Shown here: one piece after another, positions 9,086 to 20,400 of the stretch
Numbering within the stretch: the stretch's first letter is position 1
Layout of the letters: every line of letters starts with the position of its first letter
Origin: Darksidea phi
Lineage: Eukaryota; Ascomycota; Dothideomycetes; Pleosporales; Lentitheciaceae
Direction of reading: 5' to 3'
Length of the DNA stretch: 36,070 bases
Assembly: GCA_030770425.1 (NCBI GenBank)
Contig: JASJFT010000326.1
Span: 1 to 36,070, forward strand
Notes under the pieces: model-generated
The model's input: only the letters and a program-made list of their open reading frames with translations
Databases searched by the model: none
Told to the model about the DNA's origin: nothing
Position numbers and translations under genes: made by a program

Positions 9086-10439
9086 GATAATAGGGGATTA
9101 ATTAGTAAAGACGTTATTATAGATAGGTAAGAAGGTATAATAGAGGACTACTTCTTCCTCTTATATAAAGATCTATAACGCGGTCTATACTAGAATAGTA
9201 TAAGAGAATTAAATAAATAGTTAGTCGATCTACTATAGGGCTCTTCTATTAATATATAGTCGTTATTTAAGATATACTAGAATTTCTATTATAGACTACT
9301 AAAGAATACCTTATAAGTAAGCCTATAAGCTAGTAAATTATTAATACTATTCTACTACTTAGTACTAGTATTTATATTACTCTATCTAGCTCCGGAATAT
9401 ATATTATTCTAATAGAAGTCTAGTAAGTAGCTTTTAATTAATTAGCTATAGTACCTCTCCCTTAAGAGTCCTTCTAGATACTAGAGGTATAACTAAAGTA
9501 TAATATAGAGGTACCTTATTAGGACGAGTATTAGGTTATCTATTTAAATTTTATAGTACTATCTTAAGACTTAAGCTAGCTACTACTAGAGTAGGAACTA
9601 TTTCTATTAATCTACCTTATAAACTCTAAGTATATAGGTATATTAGTTCTATTTTATAGAGAAAGCTTCGACTTACTAATACTTTAAGTAGAAGTATAAA
9701 TACTACTAGTTAATTTAATCTATAAAGTCGATATCTATTCTATCTATAAGAAAAAGCTTAGTACTATTAGAGTTATAGTAACGATATATAGATATATAAG
9801 TTATATCTATATTATTAGAAAGTCTTAGTTAATTATATTAGATTTACTATTCTAAGTATATCTTAAAGGAGGTAGATATTAGTAAGATATAGGCTATAAA
9901 CCCTTAAGAGTCTATATATATATACTATAATATAATCGAATCTAAAGAGTATATATTTTACTATAGATTATATTTAAGGAGTCTTCTTTTAGGGCTAGTC
10001 TTATTATATCTTTCTACTTATAGTATCTACTATAAATAAAAGTAACTTAGTATATTAGAGTATAGTACGTATATCCTAATTCTAAAGATAGTACTTACTA
10101 AGCTATTAGAATATATTTTATATAAGAAATATTTAATTTAGTTATACTAATATATATTATATTAGCTAATTCTTAATTATTCTATATACTAATTCGACCT
10201 AGCTTATTATAGCCGTAGCTACTATAATCTTTATTTATTATTTTAAAAGTATATACCCGCCCGTAAGCCTATTAAATTAATAATAACTATTAAGAAGTAA
10301 GTATTAAATACTTTAGAAAGCCTACTATAGAATAAAACCTAATATAGAATCTAGATATATTTAACTATAGTATCTTTAGGACTTATAAGTTTATCTAATC
10401 TTAATACTTATACTAGAAACCTTATTTAAAGTATAAGAT
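9086..10439. other. RIP-degraded interval, nothing identified
   Basis: About 1.35 kb of TA-rich sequence with no repeat match that I can see to other parts of the window and no conserved protein motif that I recognise. Coding potential cannot be judged by eye because random TAA/TAG are frequent in such DNA. It may be the upstream part of the plus-strand relics at 10.4-12.15 kb. Confidence 0.35.
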
Positions 10440-10860
10440 TAAAGATATTAGTTATAGTTACTATAAATAACTTTAAAAGAAAATATTCGACGTTCTAACT
10501 AAGAAATAGAAAGATATATAGCTCCTATAGATATAACTATACGAGAAATTAAAAGGCTTATTAAAGAATTATACCGTCTCGAGTATTCTTTAATACTTTT
10601 AGAAACTTATAAAATTAGAAATTTAGTTATAGTATAAGACTAAGTAAATAAGCTATAGATTCTCTATAATTCTTAAGATAGTATAGAAGTAAATAGGGTA
10701 AGCTAATAGTAGGTATAAGTATAGGTAAAAAAGATATTAATAACTATATATATTACTTAGTTAGCTAATAGTAGTATAATTATTCTATAAAGTAATAGAG
10801 TCTAAGATCTAAAGAAGACTATATAAGGGGGAAGGCTTTAGGGACGTAGTATAGAGTTTT
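10440..10860 (+). pseudogene. Coding-like relic, unknown family
   Basis: A plus-strand frame (codon starts divisible by 3, e.g. 10527) reads a fairly charged run around 10515-10620, including I-R-E-I-K-R-L-I-K-E-L-Y-R-L-E-Y-S, with TAA/TAG only at plausible Gln/Trp sites in the well-read part. It looks like part of a helical protein. I do not recognise the family. The frame differs from that of the relic at 11332-12153, so either they are separate or indels intervene. Confidence 0.33.
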
Positions 10861-11331
10861 CTACTAATATTTTACTTTTTATATATTTTCGTAGATACTT
10901 AATACTTTAGACTTATATAATAACGCCTAACTAGATAATTAAAGTCCTAGTTTATAAGATTTTCTCTTAATAACTTCGTTATTATATAGCGACTTAGTCC
11001 GAAGCCCTTCTTTATTCCTATTAACTTAGTAGACCGCTCTTTAGAGGTAATAAATATCTTATTTACTATAAAATTATTAATATCTTATCTCTAGTTATTT
11101 TTAACGTATAATATAGAGGAGTAAGAAAAGTAAAGTTTATTTAGCCTAGCTCCGCGCGAGCTTATAGAATAAGTAGTACTCTACTACTAAGTTCTAGACT
11201 ATATAGACGAAGAGTATAATTCTAGAAATTAACTAGAAGTTAGACGAATAGTAAGAATTCTAAGTATTATTTATTATTACTTACTTACTTTAAATAATAA
11301 AGCTTAATTTAGGTACTATATTTCTTTATAC

Positions 11332-12153
11332 TACCTTAAGTAAATTACTATAATATTACTATTTTAAGATCTAAATAACTAATTAATACTTCGTATTTAT
11401 TACTAATATAGTATACTATAATACTATCTTTAGTATTTAAGTATAGTAGTTTCCTTCGTTCTTTTCTATCTATACTAGTAGCTATATTTATTACTAAGCG
11501 ATTTCTAGATAGTTACTCTTAAAAACTAGTTAAGAATAGATTATAAAATAATTCTATTTTTAAAACTAGTAATATTATCTTTCTATATCGTAGCTTACTA
11601 GATAGCTTATTTCTAGTTTAGAGGATAGCTATAAAGAAGGGCTAGTCGAAAGTAGGAAATAAGTATAGATATATATAATATTATATAATTACCTAGAATA
11701 AGACTACTTATAATTAAACTACTTCTCTTTAGTTTAGTTAGACTAACTATAAATTTAAAGTAATTCGATTTATTTATTATAATATTTTATTAGATATATA
11801 TACTATAAAATCTTCGAGTCTTATTATAGGATATACTTTTAATATAAGTCTAAACTTAGTTTTTATCTTTTTAAAACCTCTTCCGGTCCTATAAATATAT
11901 AATTCTATTATTAGTATATTAAAGTTTTTCTTTTAACTAAGTTTAATACTACTATTTATATATTAGACGATTTTATTATTATTTTTTAATATATAGGGGT
12001 ATAAAGCTAAAATCTAAAAATTATATAAATAGGTATAGCCCTCTACCCGAGTTATATAAAAGCGTTAACGTATTATTTTATATAATTCGCGCGTTCGATA
12101 GCGTAAATAGGCCTAGTAGCCCTTTAGATACACGATTGTCGCGTACTACTTAG
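11332..12153 (+). pseudogene. Coding-like relic ending at the GC island, unknown family
   Basis: One plus-strand frame (codon starts 1 mod 3) can be followed from 11332 to a TAG at 12151-12153, about 270 codons. The C-terminal 60 codons (from about 11970) are free of stops and read as a basic, Ser/Pro-containing tail, with ACA and TTG codons surviving just before the end. Stop density further upstream is near what random RIP DNA would give, so only the last part is convincing. No motif is recognised. It runs directly into the unmutated island, so the island could hold the 3' end of this gene or element. Confidence 0.35.
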
Positions 12154-12360
12154 GTCGTCTCGAAGGCCGAACGGCGGAGCCGCCAAGCCCCGATTAGGAC
12201 TAGTAGCTATAGGACGTTTCTACGAAATGGCCAGGTTCGTAGTAGTTGCTTGGCGTTAACGTAGCGGAAATTGTCGTAGTATACTAGTCCTTTCCTATAC
12301 TTGGTTAGTAAGACCAAATAAGAGTATATAATAGAATATTATATAAAAGAGTTTATACAA
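12117..12360. other. GC-rich island that escaped RIP, hairpin-rich
   Basis: Eleven of the 33 CA/TG dinucleotides of the window lie in 12131-12359, under 1 % of its length, and the GC content is visibly far higher than on either side. It contains GGCGGAGCCGCC (12173-12184), a perfect 7-bp hairpin CTACGAA/TTCGTAG (12220-12226 and 12236-12242), a 10-bp inverted repeat AGGACTAGTA/TACTAGTCCT (12196-12205 and 12282-12291) and TTGGT/ACCAA (12301-12305 and 12313-12317). ATTGTCG occurs twice. I recognise no tRNA, 5S rRNA or U6 sequence in it. It may be a short element inserted after RIP, a single-copy remnant below the length RIP acts on, or a protected structured RNA gene. Confidence 0.7.
12173..12204 (+). 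repeat. GC hairpin followed by CTAGT, resembling a Helitron 3' end
   Basis: GGCGGAGCCGCC (12173-12184) can fold into a short GC stem. CTAGT follows at 12200-12204, 15 bases later. Helitrons typically end in a short hairpin 10-15 bases before a terminal CTRR followed by T. No Rep/helicase motif was found upstream, and such signals occur by chance, so this is only a suggestion. Confidence 0.2.
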
Positions 12361-12625
12361 CGGCCTAAGCCTAGACGATTTTATAGTTATCTAACTCGGA
12401 GATAGAAAATCTAATTTAGTTTATTACTTTTATTATATACTAGACTTATAATTATTCCTTTAAATTATAAGAAATTTAATAGTAAAAGGAGAAAAAAGAG
12501 GGAGGAAAAGAGGAGAGGTAGTAATACTATTTAGTTACGTGGCTATAATAGAAGAATTATAGATTAATATCTTTACTTAGTTTAGTTAATAGAAGATAAG
12601 GTAGACCTTAATAGTTTTAATATTA
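12361..12625. other. AT-rich spacer with a purine tract
   Basis: No gene seen. A run of almost pure purines on the + strand at 12484-12518 (A/G-rich, starting AAAAGGAG) stands out. It could be a polypurine tract or simply RIP-resistant G/A sequence, since purine runs contain no CA or TG to mutate. Confidence 0.45.
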
Positions 12626-13106
12626 TAATATATTATCCTTTAATATATACTTCCTCTATACCCTTTACTAGCTAAAGAGGTATAATATAGGACTTATAAT
12701 TACCCTCTTATCTACGTTTCTATAGTAGGTAGAAGCTAATTTCTAAAAAAGAGAGGTTATATAAGCTACTATCCGCGTTATTACTATATAAGATAGACTC
12801 GAATCTCTTATTTTCTATAATACTAGTTAATTACTATAGCCTAATACTTCTATAATAATAGAGTTTTTAATAAATTTATATATTATAGTCCCTAACTCGA
12901 TATTATATATCCTTCCCTATTATTAGCTATATACTACTACCTCCTAAATAGAAATAGATAGGTAGTACTATATAATATAGAATATTATATTATTCTAGCT
13001 ATATATATAACTATCCCGCTTAGTATTAAGATAAGAATAGATATTATATCTTTCTAATTAGTATAGCTTACCGTAAAGGTACGAAGGAGTAAAGAATAAT
13101 ATATTA
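12626..13106 (+). mobile_element. 481-bp sub-element with 17-bp inverted repeats (copy B)
   Basis: Bounded by TAATATATTATCCTTTA (12626-12642) and TAAAGAATAATATATTA (13090-13106), inverted repeats with one mismatch. Another bounded copy, split by an insertion, is at 26017-27744, and fragments lie at 8640-8800 and 8880-9085. No ORF is evident. On the minus strand it carries GATTCGAGTC (12791-12800), next to an A-box-like GGCTATAGTAATTAACT, so a tRNA-like polymerase III promoter is possible. Size, terminal repeats and lack of coding fit a MITE; the B box would instead fit a SINE. TA-rich termini make the target-site duplication hard to call. Confidence 0.62.
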
Positions 13107-14049
13107 AAAAGTATTAGTTTTAAATCTTAGATATATATTTACCTATCTTATATCTTATTCCTTTTCTTTATTATATAAGACGGACTCGAATCTTTAATCT
13201 AAATAGTAAGCTCTATAACTATATTTTATCTCTTAGTAATAGTATTATTATAAAAGTTATATCTAATATTATATAATTTTCCTTATTATAAAATATACGC
13301 TACTATCTTTAAATAAAAGATTAACTAGACTCTAGCCTTAAAGTATAAATATATTATTAATATTAATAAATAATATTATATACTATTAGGCCGTAACGTA
13401 TACTACTATAAGCTAATTAAATTATAGTATTAATATTACTTAGGGGTATATACTAATACTTACGAATTAAATCTAAAGGTATAAATAGATCTTACGGATT
13501 TTTAAATTAAAACTATTAATAAAAGAGGATTATCCTCTTTTAACTTAATAATAGTATTATAGCTATACTATAATATATAAAGTATTATTAGTAGCTTAGA
13601 TATATTCTATATAAAAAGGTCTTTATATTCGCTTCTAATTACTACTTTAAGAACGTTTACTATCTCCCTTTATACTTTCTATCTACCTTTTATTTTAATT
13701 CTCCTTTACTCTATAATATAAAGATATAAGAATAATCTAATAGAGAGATATAACTAGTACCTAACCCTTTTTATAAAAGTCTAGTAAATATCTAGATTAT
13801 TAAAGGGTATTTATATATACCTATATTAAGTAATAAAAAGAAGTCTTATTTTATAGAATATAAACTTTACTTTAGTATAATACTATTATATTTATAGAAG
13901 CGTATAGTATAATTATAATATAGTATTTAAAAATATTTCTATTCTCTCTAAGTCTAGTATATAATAATACTTATATATAGATATTAATATAGACGGCTCT
14001 TTATTCGTATAAATATACGAGACTAATAATAATACTATAGTAACTATAA
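13107..14049 (+). mobile_element. Element E, noncoding head of the longest copy (copy B)
   Basis: Shared with copy A (7760-8466, inverted) and partly with copy C (25690-26016, inverted). It contains a second B-box-like sequence, GATTCGAGTCC on the minus strand at about 13168-13178. Because it precedes the plus-strand coding relic in both copies A and B, I take it as the 5' untranslated or promoter region of element E. No terminal repeat or target duplication could be fixed. Confidence 0.6.
13521..13541. repeat. 9-bp perfect hairpin in the head of element E
   Basis: AAAAGAGGA (13521-13529), loop TTA, TCCTCTTTT (13533-13541). The arms contain no CA/TG and so are immune to RIP, which may be why this stem is still perfect. 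Confidence 0.6.
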
Positions 14050-15030
14050 TCTATTATTACTAAAAATATAGTTTAAGTTACTTAAACTTCTAGAAGAAAT
14101 CTAAAATATAATTTATAAGTACGTATTTCCTTTATTTTTAAGACTTATTTTTTAGTATAAAATTAAAGGGAGTAGTATAGGGCTTTTTAAAATTAATAAA
14201 TAGGTTTATAAAGAAGTTATAAGTCTAATATATAATATAAAGCTACTTAGATTTAAATATAAAGAAGACGACTTAAGTTTTAATAATACTATTTATAATT
14301 AGAACGACTAAAATTACTATATTAGGTACTACTACGAATAGGATTACTTTAAATAGAATTAGAATATACTCGTATTCTAATTAATCTATAAAGATATATT
14401 TTAATATATTAATAATATTAAGATTTATATAGATCTTAAAGACTACTATAATTACTAATACTTAATTTTCTTAGACTTTATTAATATACTCTACGTTATA
14501 CTAAGAATATATCTAAGGTACTTTATAATAATATTTATAAAAGTAACGTTAATATATAAGAAAAATAAGGTTAGCTTTTTATATTTTCTTTAGACGCTTA
14601 GAGAGGTTTTAGAGTTAAACGTATATTTTAAAGTTATTAATCCTAAATATAGAGAGAAAAGAGAATAATAACTTCTCCTAAGAGTATATATAATAAGGAA
14701 TAGCTTAATATAAGAATAGAAACGTAAATTTAGAGATAATATTAAGGACTAGGACTAAGAATATAGAATTTAGATAAAAGGTTTTAAAATTAATAGTTTC
14801 TAGGGAGTTTTTTTTAGTAAAAAATCTAAATCTTAGATATAACTAAGTTACCTATTATTAGAAGGGTCCTATTTAGAGACCTTTAAAAAGTTCTTTTAGA
14901 GAAATTACTATAAAGGAAGTTATCTTAGTAGTAGTTATTTATAGTATAGAATTATTAGACTAAATACTATACCTAAATTAGGATTCTATAATTCTTATAG
15001 TCTTCTTATATCGTTCTAGGTATATAAGCG
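14050..15030 (+). pseudogene. Element E ORF relic, first part
   Basis: A plus-strand frame (codon starts 2 mod 3; checked at 14120 and 14720) reads about 320 codons with Q/W-type stops only. One stretch of about 57 codons (near 14460-14630) has no stop at all, against a random expectation near one in ten. The product would be rich in Tyr/Phe/Ile after RIP, with a cluster reading L-L-E-G-S-Y-L-E-T-F-K-K-F-F near 14850-14900. The start of this ORF is conserved in copy A (7430-7760, inverted), which shows it belongs to a repeated element. The frame runs into the minisatellite at 15031. I do not recognise the family. Confidence 0.55.
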
Positions 15031-15550
15031 TCCTAGAGGAATAACTAGATCCTAAAAATAATTAAATCCTAGGAATAACTATAGGAATAAATTAGATCCT
15101 AAATAATTAGATTCTAATAACTAGGTTCTAGGAATAACTAGGTCCTAGGAATAACTAGGTCTTAGGAATAACTAGGGGATAAATTAGGTCCTAGGAATAA
15201 TTAGATTCTAGGAATAACTAGGTCCTAGGAATAACTAGGTCCTAGGAATAACTAGGGGATAAATTAGGCCCTAGGAATAATTAGATTCTAGGAATAACTA
15301 GATCCTAGGAATAACTAGGTCCTAGGAATAACTAGGTCCTAGGAATAACTAGGTCCTAGGAATAACTAGGTCCTAGGAATAACCAGGTCCTAAGAATAAC
15401 TAGGTCCTAGGAATAACTAGGGGATAAATTAGGCCCTAGGAATAATTAGATCCTAGGAATAACTAGGTCCTAGGAATAACTAGGTCCTAGGAATAACTAG
15501 GGAATAAATTAGGTCCTAGGAATAATTAGATCCTAGAAATAACTAGACTA
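15031..15550 (+). repeat. 17-bp minisatellite with higher-order structure
   Basis: Some 28 or so copies of a 17-bp unit of the form TAGGTCCTAGGAATAAC. A variant carrying GGGGATAAATT recurs at 15171, 15251, 15416 and (as GGGAATAAATT) 15496, spacings of 80, 165 and 80 bp, so there is an 80-bp higher-order unit with one expansion by five basic units. The preceding ORF runs in frame into the array; three 17-bp units make 51 bp, or 17 codons, and all stops there could be former Gln codons. One copy keeps AACCAGG (CA at 15384-15385), which shows the ancestral base at that position was C. Confidence 0.88.
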
Positions 15551-15889
15551 AGGATAAATAGAAGGAATAACTACTACGTATAGTTTATTCCTAGGATCTA
15601 TTTAATTCCGGATACCTATTACTATTCCTAGGATCTTAGGATTCTTAGGGATTCTCTAGTAGGTAGTAATTCTTAGGATTTCGATCTATTTTAGGTTATA
15701 CTAAATATAGCTATTCTAAGAATAAATATTTAGCTATAACTACTTTTTTATAGCGTTACTTTCCCCTTACTATTTAGGTAACTAGTCTATTATAATATAT
15801 TCCGTAGTTTTAGTATATAACCTTTACTTAATAATACTAGTTCTAATACTTTAATTAAAACTTTACTAATAATAAGTTACTTCTAAGCT

Positions 15890-17293
15890 ATACTCGAGCT
15901 AGAATATAAGAAGAGGAGGTATATTTAGTATTCTATTTAATATTCTACTAATTCTTATAGTTTATTTCCTTAGCTAGGGCTTTTTTATTACTACTTATAG
16001 TCGTAGAAGTATAGTATCTAGACTATATCTAGTCTAAGCTCTTACTATATAAGCTATCTTTTAACTATAAGTAGTTAAATATAGACTTAGCTTCTTAACT
16101 ATTTCTTAAAGAAATAGATAATAACTATAATATTTTTACCTAGTTTACTATACTAGTAAATATACTAGAGTAGACTATAAGCGCGGATATAGAGATATTA
16201 AAATAGTATAATAATATATAAGAGAGTATTAAGAAACTAATAGAAAGAAGATCTAAAAAGATAATACTAGACGGGCTAGCTAATACTATACTCTACCTCT
16301 ATTAGGTAGACGTAAAGTCTAATTTAACGTTACTATTCTTAAATTAGAGTATTAGTCTAGTACTTAATAGAATATCTATATAGTTAGTATTATCTCCTTT
16401 ATTAGTATATTATCTTTAATCTATAAGATAGCTAGACTCTTTATATAAAAGTTATTATAAGTATACTTAGATTATTAAACTTAGCGATTCTTTCTTTTAA
16501 GAAAACGTAATAGAATATATAAAATAGTTCGGCTATAACTAGAATTAATAAGATTTCTAGTATTAGCCTATACTAAGTAATCCTACTAGTAATAATATAA
16601 TTATATAAAGACTTTTTAAAGGTCTCTATTATACTAAGGTACTTAAGTATAGTTCTACTCTTAATCCTATAAGGCTTTAAATTTTAAGAGTCTTACTTTA
16701 TTATTACTTTAAGAAACTATATATTATATTATAAAATAATCTAAGTATCTTTAAGTAGCGTCCTCGTAGTAAGACTATAGCTAGTATAGCTACTAATAAA
16801 GTTTTTAATAAATTTTATAGCGCTTATAACGATCTTAAGCTATAAATATAAAAAAAATAGAGATAAAGTCTATAAAGATATAAAAAAATCGGAAAGAGAT
16901 AGTCTATTATAACTACTTATCTTAGTATAGATATTTTATTAATCTATAGTTCTAATATAGAAGTATAGATATAAGCGCTTTCTATTAGTAAATTTTAACT
17001 TAACTTATATATTTAGTAACGATCCTAAATTTACTAAATAGATAATTATAGCTCTTTTAATATATATACTTAATATATATTCTTAAGGAGTAGAAATTAG
17101 TTAAAAGCTAGACCCCTTTATTAAACCTTTAATAAAAGGTACTATAATACTCTCTTTAGACTAAATAGTAAGTATATTAAATAATATTAATTAGTATAAA
17201 TAAGAAAGAGAGAAAAAAGGCTATAAATTTAAAAATAAATAGTAGCTAATTACTATTATAACGGACTTTTTTCGGGTAATATAATATCCTAGT
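15890..17293 (+). pseudogene. Element E ORF relic, second part (or adjacent gene)
   Basis: A plus-strand frame with codon starts 1 mod 3 (e.g. 16081) is readable from about 15890 to 17050 and less clearly to 17293. Stop-poor stretches include R-R-S-K-K-I-I-L-D-G-L-A-N-T-I-L-Y-L-Y near 16250-16300 and R-P-R-S-K-T-I-A-S-I-A-T-N-K-V-F near 16760-16810, followed by a Lys/Gln/Arg-rich segment. In a tested 300-bp piece the other plus frames had more stops. It could be the C-terminal half of the protein upstream of the minisatellite after a frame change, or a separate gene. Function unknown. Confidence 0.42.
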
Positions 17294-17309
17294 ATTGATA
17301 TATAATTTT

Positions 17310-17335
17310 ATCTTCTAGTTAAACGACTAGAAGAT
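17310..17335. terminator. 10-bp hairpin just after the element E relics
   Basis: ATCTTCTAGT (17310-17319), six-base loop, ACTAGAAGAT (17326-17335). Two surviving TG sites flank it (17296 and 17377). It separates the relic ending near 17293 from the one starting near 17438. It might be an element end or a transcript-end structure; no proof. Confidence 0.35.
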
Positions 17336-17344
17336 TATTAAATA

Positions 17345-17376
17345 TAGAAAGTTCTAAAATAAGGAAAGTTCTAAAA
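17345..17376 (+). repeat. Short direct repeat after the hairpin
   Basis: GAAAGTTCTAAAAT occurs twice in tandem with a small spacer. Lies in the spacer between two coding relics. Confidence 0.5.
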
Positions 17377-17437
17377 TGATTTAAATTTTTATCTCTAAAT
17401 TAGAAAACTATAAGATTATTTTATATATAAATAGATA

Positions 17438-20400
17438 TATTAGAAATACTTTAGTATATTAATAATAAGACTAATATTATATATAAAAATATAATCTATT
17501 TAATAATCCTTACGTAGTAGAAAACCTAGTATAATAAAAACCCGTTAGTACTAATAAATATAATAAAGTTAAGAATAGTAAGTAGGACTAGATAATCCTA
17601 GAATTTATTTATTAAACCCTAAGCTTAATATTCTATATAGAAAAACGTACTAAGCTTATAAGTTAATATAATATTTACTACTATTAAAGTCTAACTAGCT
17701 TAGGTAATAGGATATCTAACTTAGTTAATACTCTTATAAAGTCTATATACGGCTTCTAAGAGTCTAGATTATATATAAAATATTTTTATCTAATTCGAGA
17801 CTATTAAAAGGTAAGACTAGTAGATATAATTATACTATTATAGACTAAGTAAAGACTCTCTCTTAAAAATACGAAGGGGAGATAGAGATAAGAGTCTAAT
17901 ATAGTTATTCTAATAATTCTTAAGACTCTTTAATAATTATAGAATTTATTATAATAGAAAGTAGTATTAGGTTTTTACTACGTAGAGTTCTTTACTATAT
18001 ATAAATAGATATTAGTTATAAAAGAGAATATATATTTATAATAACTACTATAAATTATTAAAAATAAGATCTTTAATATTAGTAATCTAAAGCTATAGAG
18101 TTAGTTAGGGACGATAAACTCGCTATTTAATAGAATTTAATTAACTAGCTTTCTATTACTATCTTAAATCTATATATTTTCGAGTATCTATATAACTTAT
18201 ATAAGTCTTTATTTAGTACTAAGAGTTAGAACCGGTATCTTAATTATAATAGGGTCCGATCTACTCTCTAGATTTACCTCGTTATAACTAATACGACGTA
18301 GCTATAGTAACTTTATAAGACCTTATAATTATATACTCCTATTATTATATAAAGATATTTATATTCGCTCTAGACCTAGGGATTTTAGTAGTACTAATAT
18401 TCTATTTTTACGAATCTAAGGAGCTAAAATATATCTAAAAATAATATTAACTTCTCTAACGTCTATACTTAAATCGAAGCGATAGCTTTATAAACTAGTA
18501 GTAATCGTACCTCTCTTTCTTCTTCTCCTCTTCTAGAATATATTAGAGTAGAGTATTACTTTAGATATATTAGACTATACTAGTCCTTACTTTACTAGTA
18601 GAATATATAAATATAGAGCTTTATAAACTAAACTATTCGTACTATAAGTATATAAGATAAACTTAGACCTCTAGTATAACCCGTAGTTCTACTTTATAGC
18701 TATATTCTATATACTTTATAATATTAGAGTTCTTAATAGATATAAATAGTATAGTCTTTATATAACTTTTACTACTATATATACTACTATCTATATAAAA
18801 GACGATTTAAAACCCTAATTAGATTATATAAATAAGAGATTTTCGATAACTAATTATACTATATTCTTTATACGTAATAAGATAAGACGGATTAATTATT
18901 AGAGATATTATTATAAGGGTTAGTAGAGGTATAATATAATATCTTATAAAGGTAGACTTCTTTATCCCTAAGCTAGTAATAGAGTATAACTTATAATATT
19001 TAACTCTTAGACTTATTCTTATCTTATTATAGAATTTTCTCTCGTATCTTAGACCCTATAGATAATCGACGAGTTATTTAATAGTATTCTAGATTCTTAC
19101 TATAAATCTTTTCTTTCTAAAGATTTCTTAAGTAATAAGATAGTAAAAGTAGAAATAATAAGATTCTTTAGTCTTTATTATAATAATTTAGTCTTACTTT
19201 AAATACTTAGAAACTAGATTATTCTTCTTTTCTTTACCCTAGTACCTATATAAGTCTATACCTACGAACGAAAGGAATAGATATTAATACTAATAAGAGG
19301 AGCTAAATTCTAACTAATAATAAACTTATTATAAGAAGTATTAATTATAAACTTTATAAACTATCTATAGAAATTATTATAGTATAGAAGTATAAAGATA
19401 TATTTAGATATAGTAATAAAGAAGATACTTATAAGATAACTAGAAAAGACTTAACTAATACTTATACTAAGAGTAAAAGTATCGCGATTTTAATAGAAAT
19501 ACTAACTAAAAAGATCTATAGAGGTATTAAATACGAGTACTATTTTATAATAAGCTATAAAATCCTATTAGGTATATTAAGTAAAGATAATAACCTTATA
19601 AGATAGAATACTAGTCTACGTAGTAATTTAATAGGTAACGAGCCCGTTATAGGGCTAAGTAGTAATAAAGAGATTAAAGCTCTAATAATAATACTAGCTA
19701 AAGATAAGAGTACTATTACTTAAGACTCTTCTCTTATTACGAGCTATAAAATCTCTTTAGACCTATAATATAAGACGATATACGTCTAATAGCTAGTAAA
19801 CGTAAATATAAATAAATTCCTATTAGACTAGTTAATTAAGAAAAAGAAGACTATAGTAGTATAAATAGTTATAAAACTATAACTAGATAATAGACCTAGA
19901 ATACTTACTAGTAGGGTAGAGGAAGGTACTTACTTAGATCTAAATTAAGGATCGTCCTCTATTATACTCCCTAATAAGATATCTTAAATAGAAGTAGCGC
20001 GTTTAAAGTAAGAGTAAGAATTCTATCTTATATATTTCTTCTTATATATTCTTCTATATATCTTTAACTAGAGCGTATAATAATACTTAGAGGGTTACTC
20101 TTCCTTTATAAATAATAGATCTATCTAGGATTACGACTCTTTAACTAATAAGTTCTTAATAATAGCTACTATTAAGAGTAATAGCCCGGAAGATATACTA
20201 AATATCGAGATAAGTAAGGTATAAGATACTACTAATAAGATCGTTATAGTCTTATATATAGAATAGAATTCTAGACTTTCTAATTAAAGTAATTCGAGGC
20301 TAGATTTATAGTATACGGTCCTTAATAAACTATAAGGTCTTTATTAATAAGTAGTACTAGATAATCTAATTATCGTTAATAACGGCGAACTAACTTATCT

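Noticed and set aside
9086..12150. One continuous plus-strand gene
   Set aside because: The readable pieces are in different frames and much of the interval has stop density near random. Only two parts were kept, at low confidence.
12173..12204. Helitron 3' end as a firm call
   Set aside because: A short GC hairpin and CTAGT are easy to find by chance, and no Rep or helicase motif was seen upstream. Kept only as a low-confidence note.
12117..12360. A tRNA, 5S rRNA or U6 gene
   Set aside because: No A box/B box pair with a cloverleaf, and no recognisable 5S or U6 core sequence in the island.
12780..12830. A real tRNA gene at the B-box-like sequence
   Set aside because: The T-arm stem does not pair properly after the GATTCGAGTC motif, and no acceptor stem is found. 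At most a tRNA-derived promoter remnant.
15031..15550. CRISPR array
   Set aside because: The repeats are contiguous 17-bp units with no unique spacers. This is a minisatellite in a fungal RIP region.
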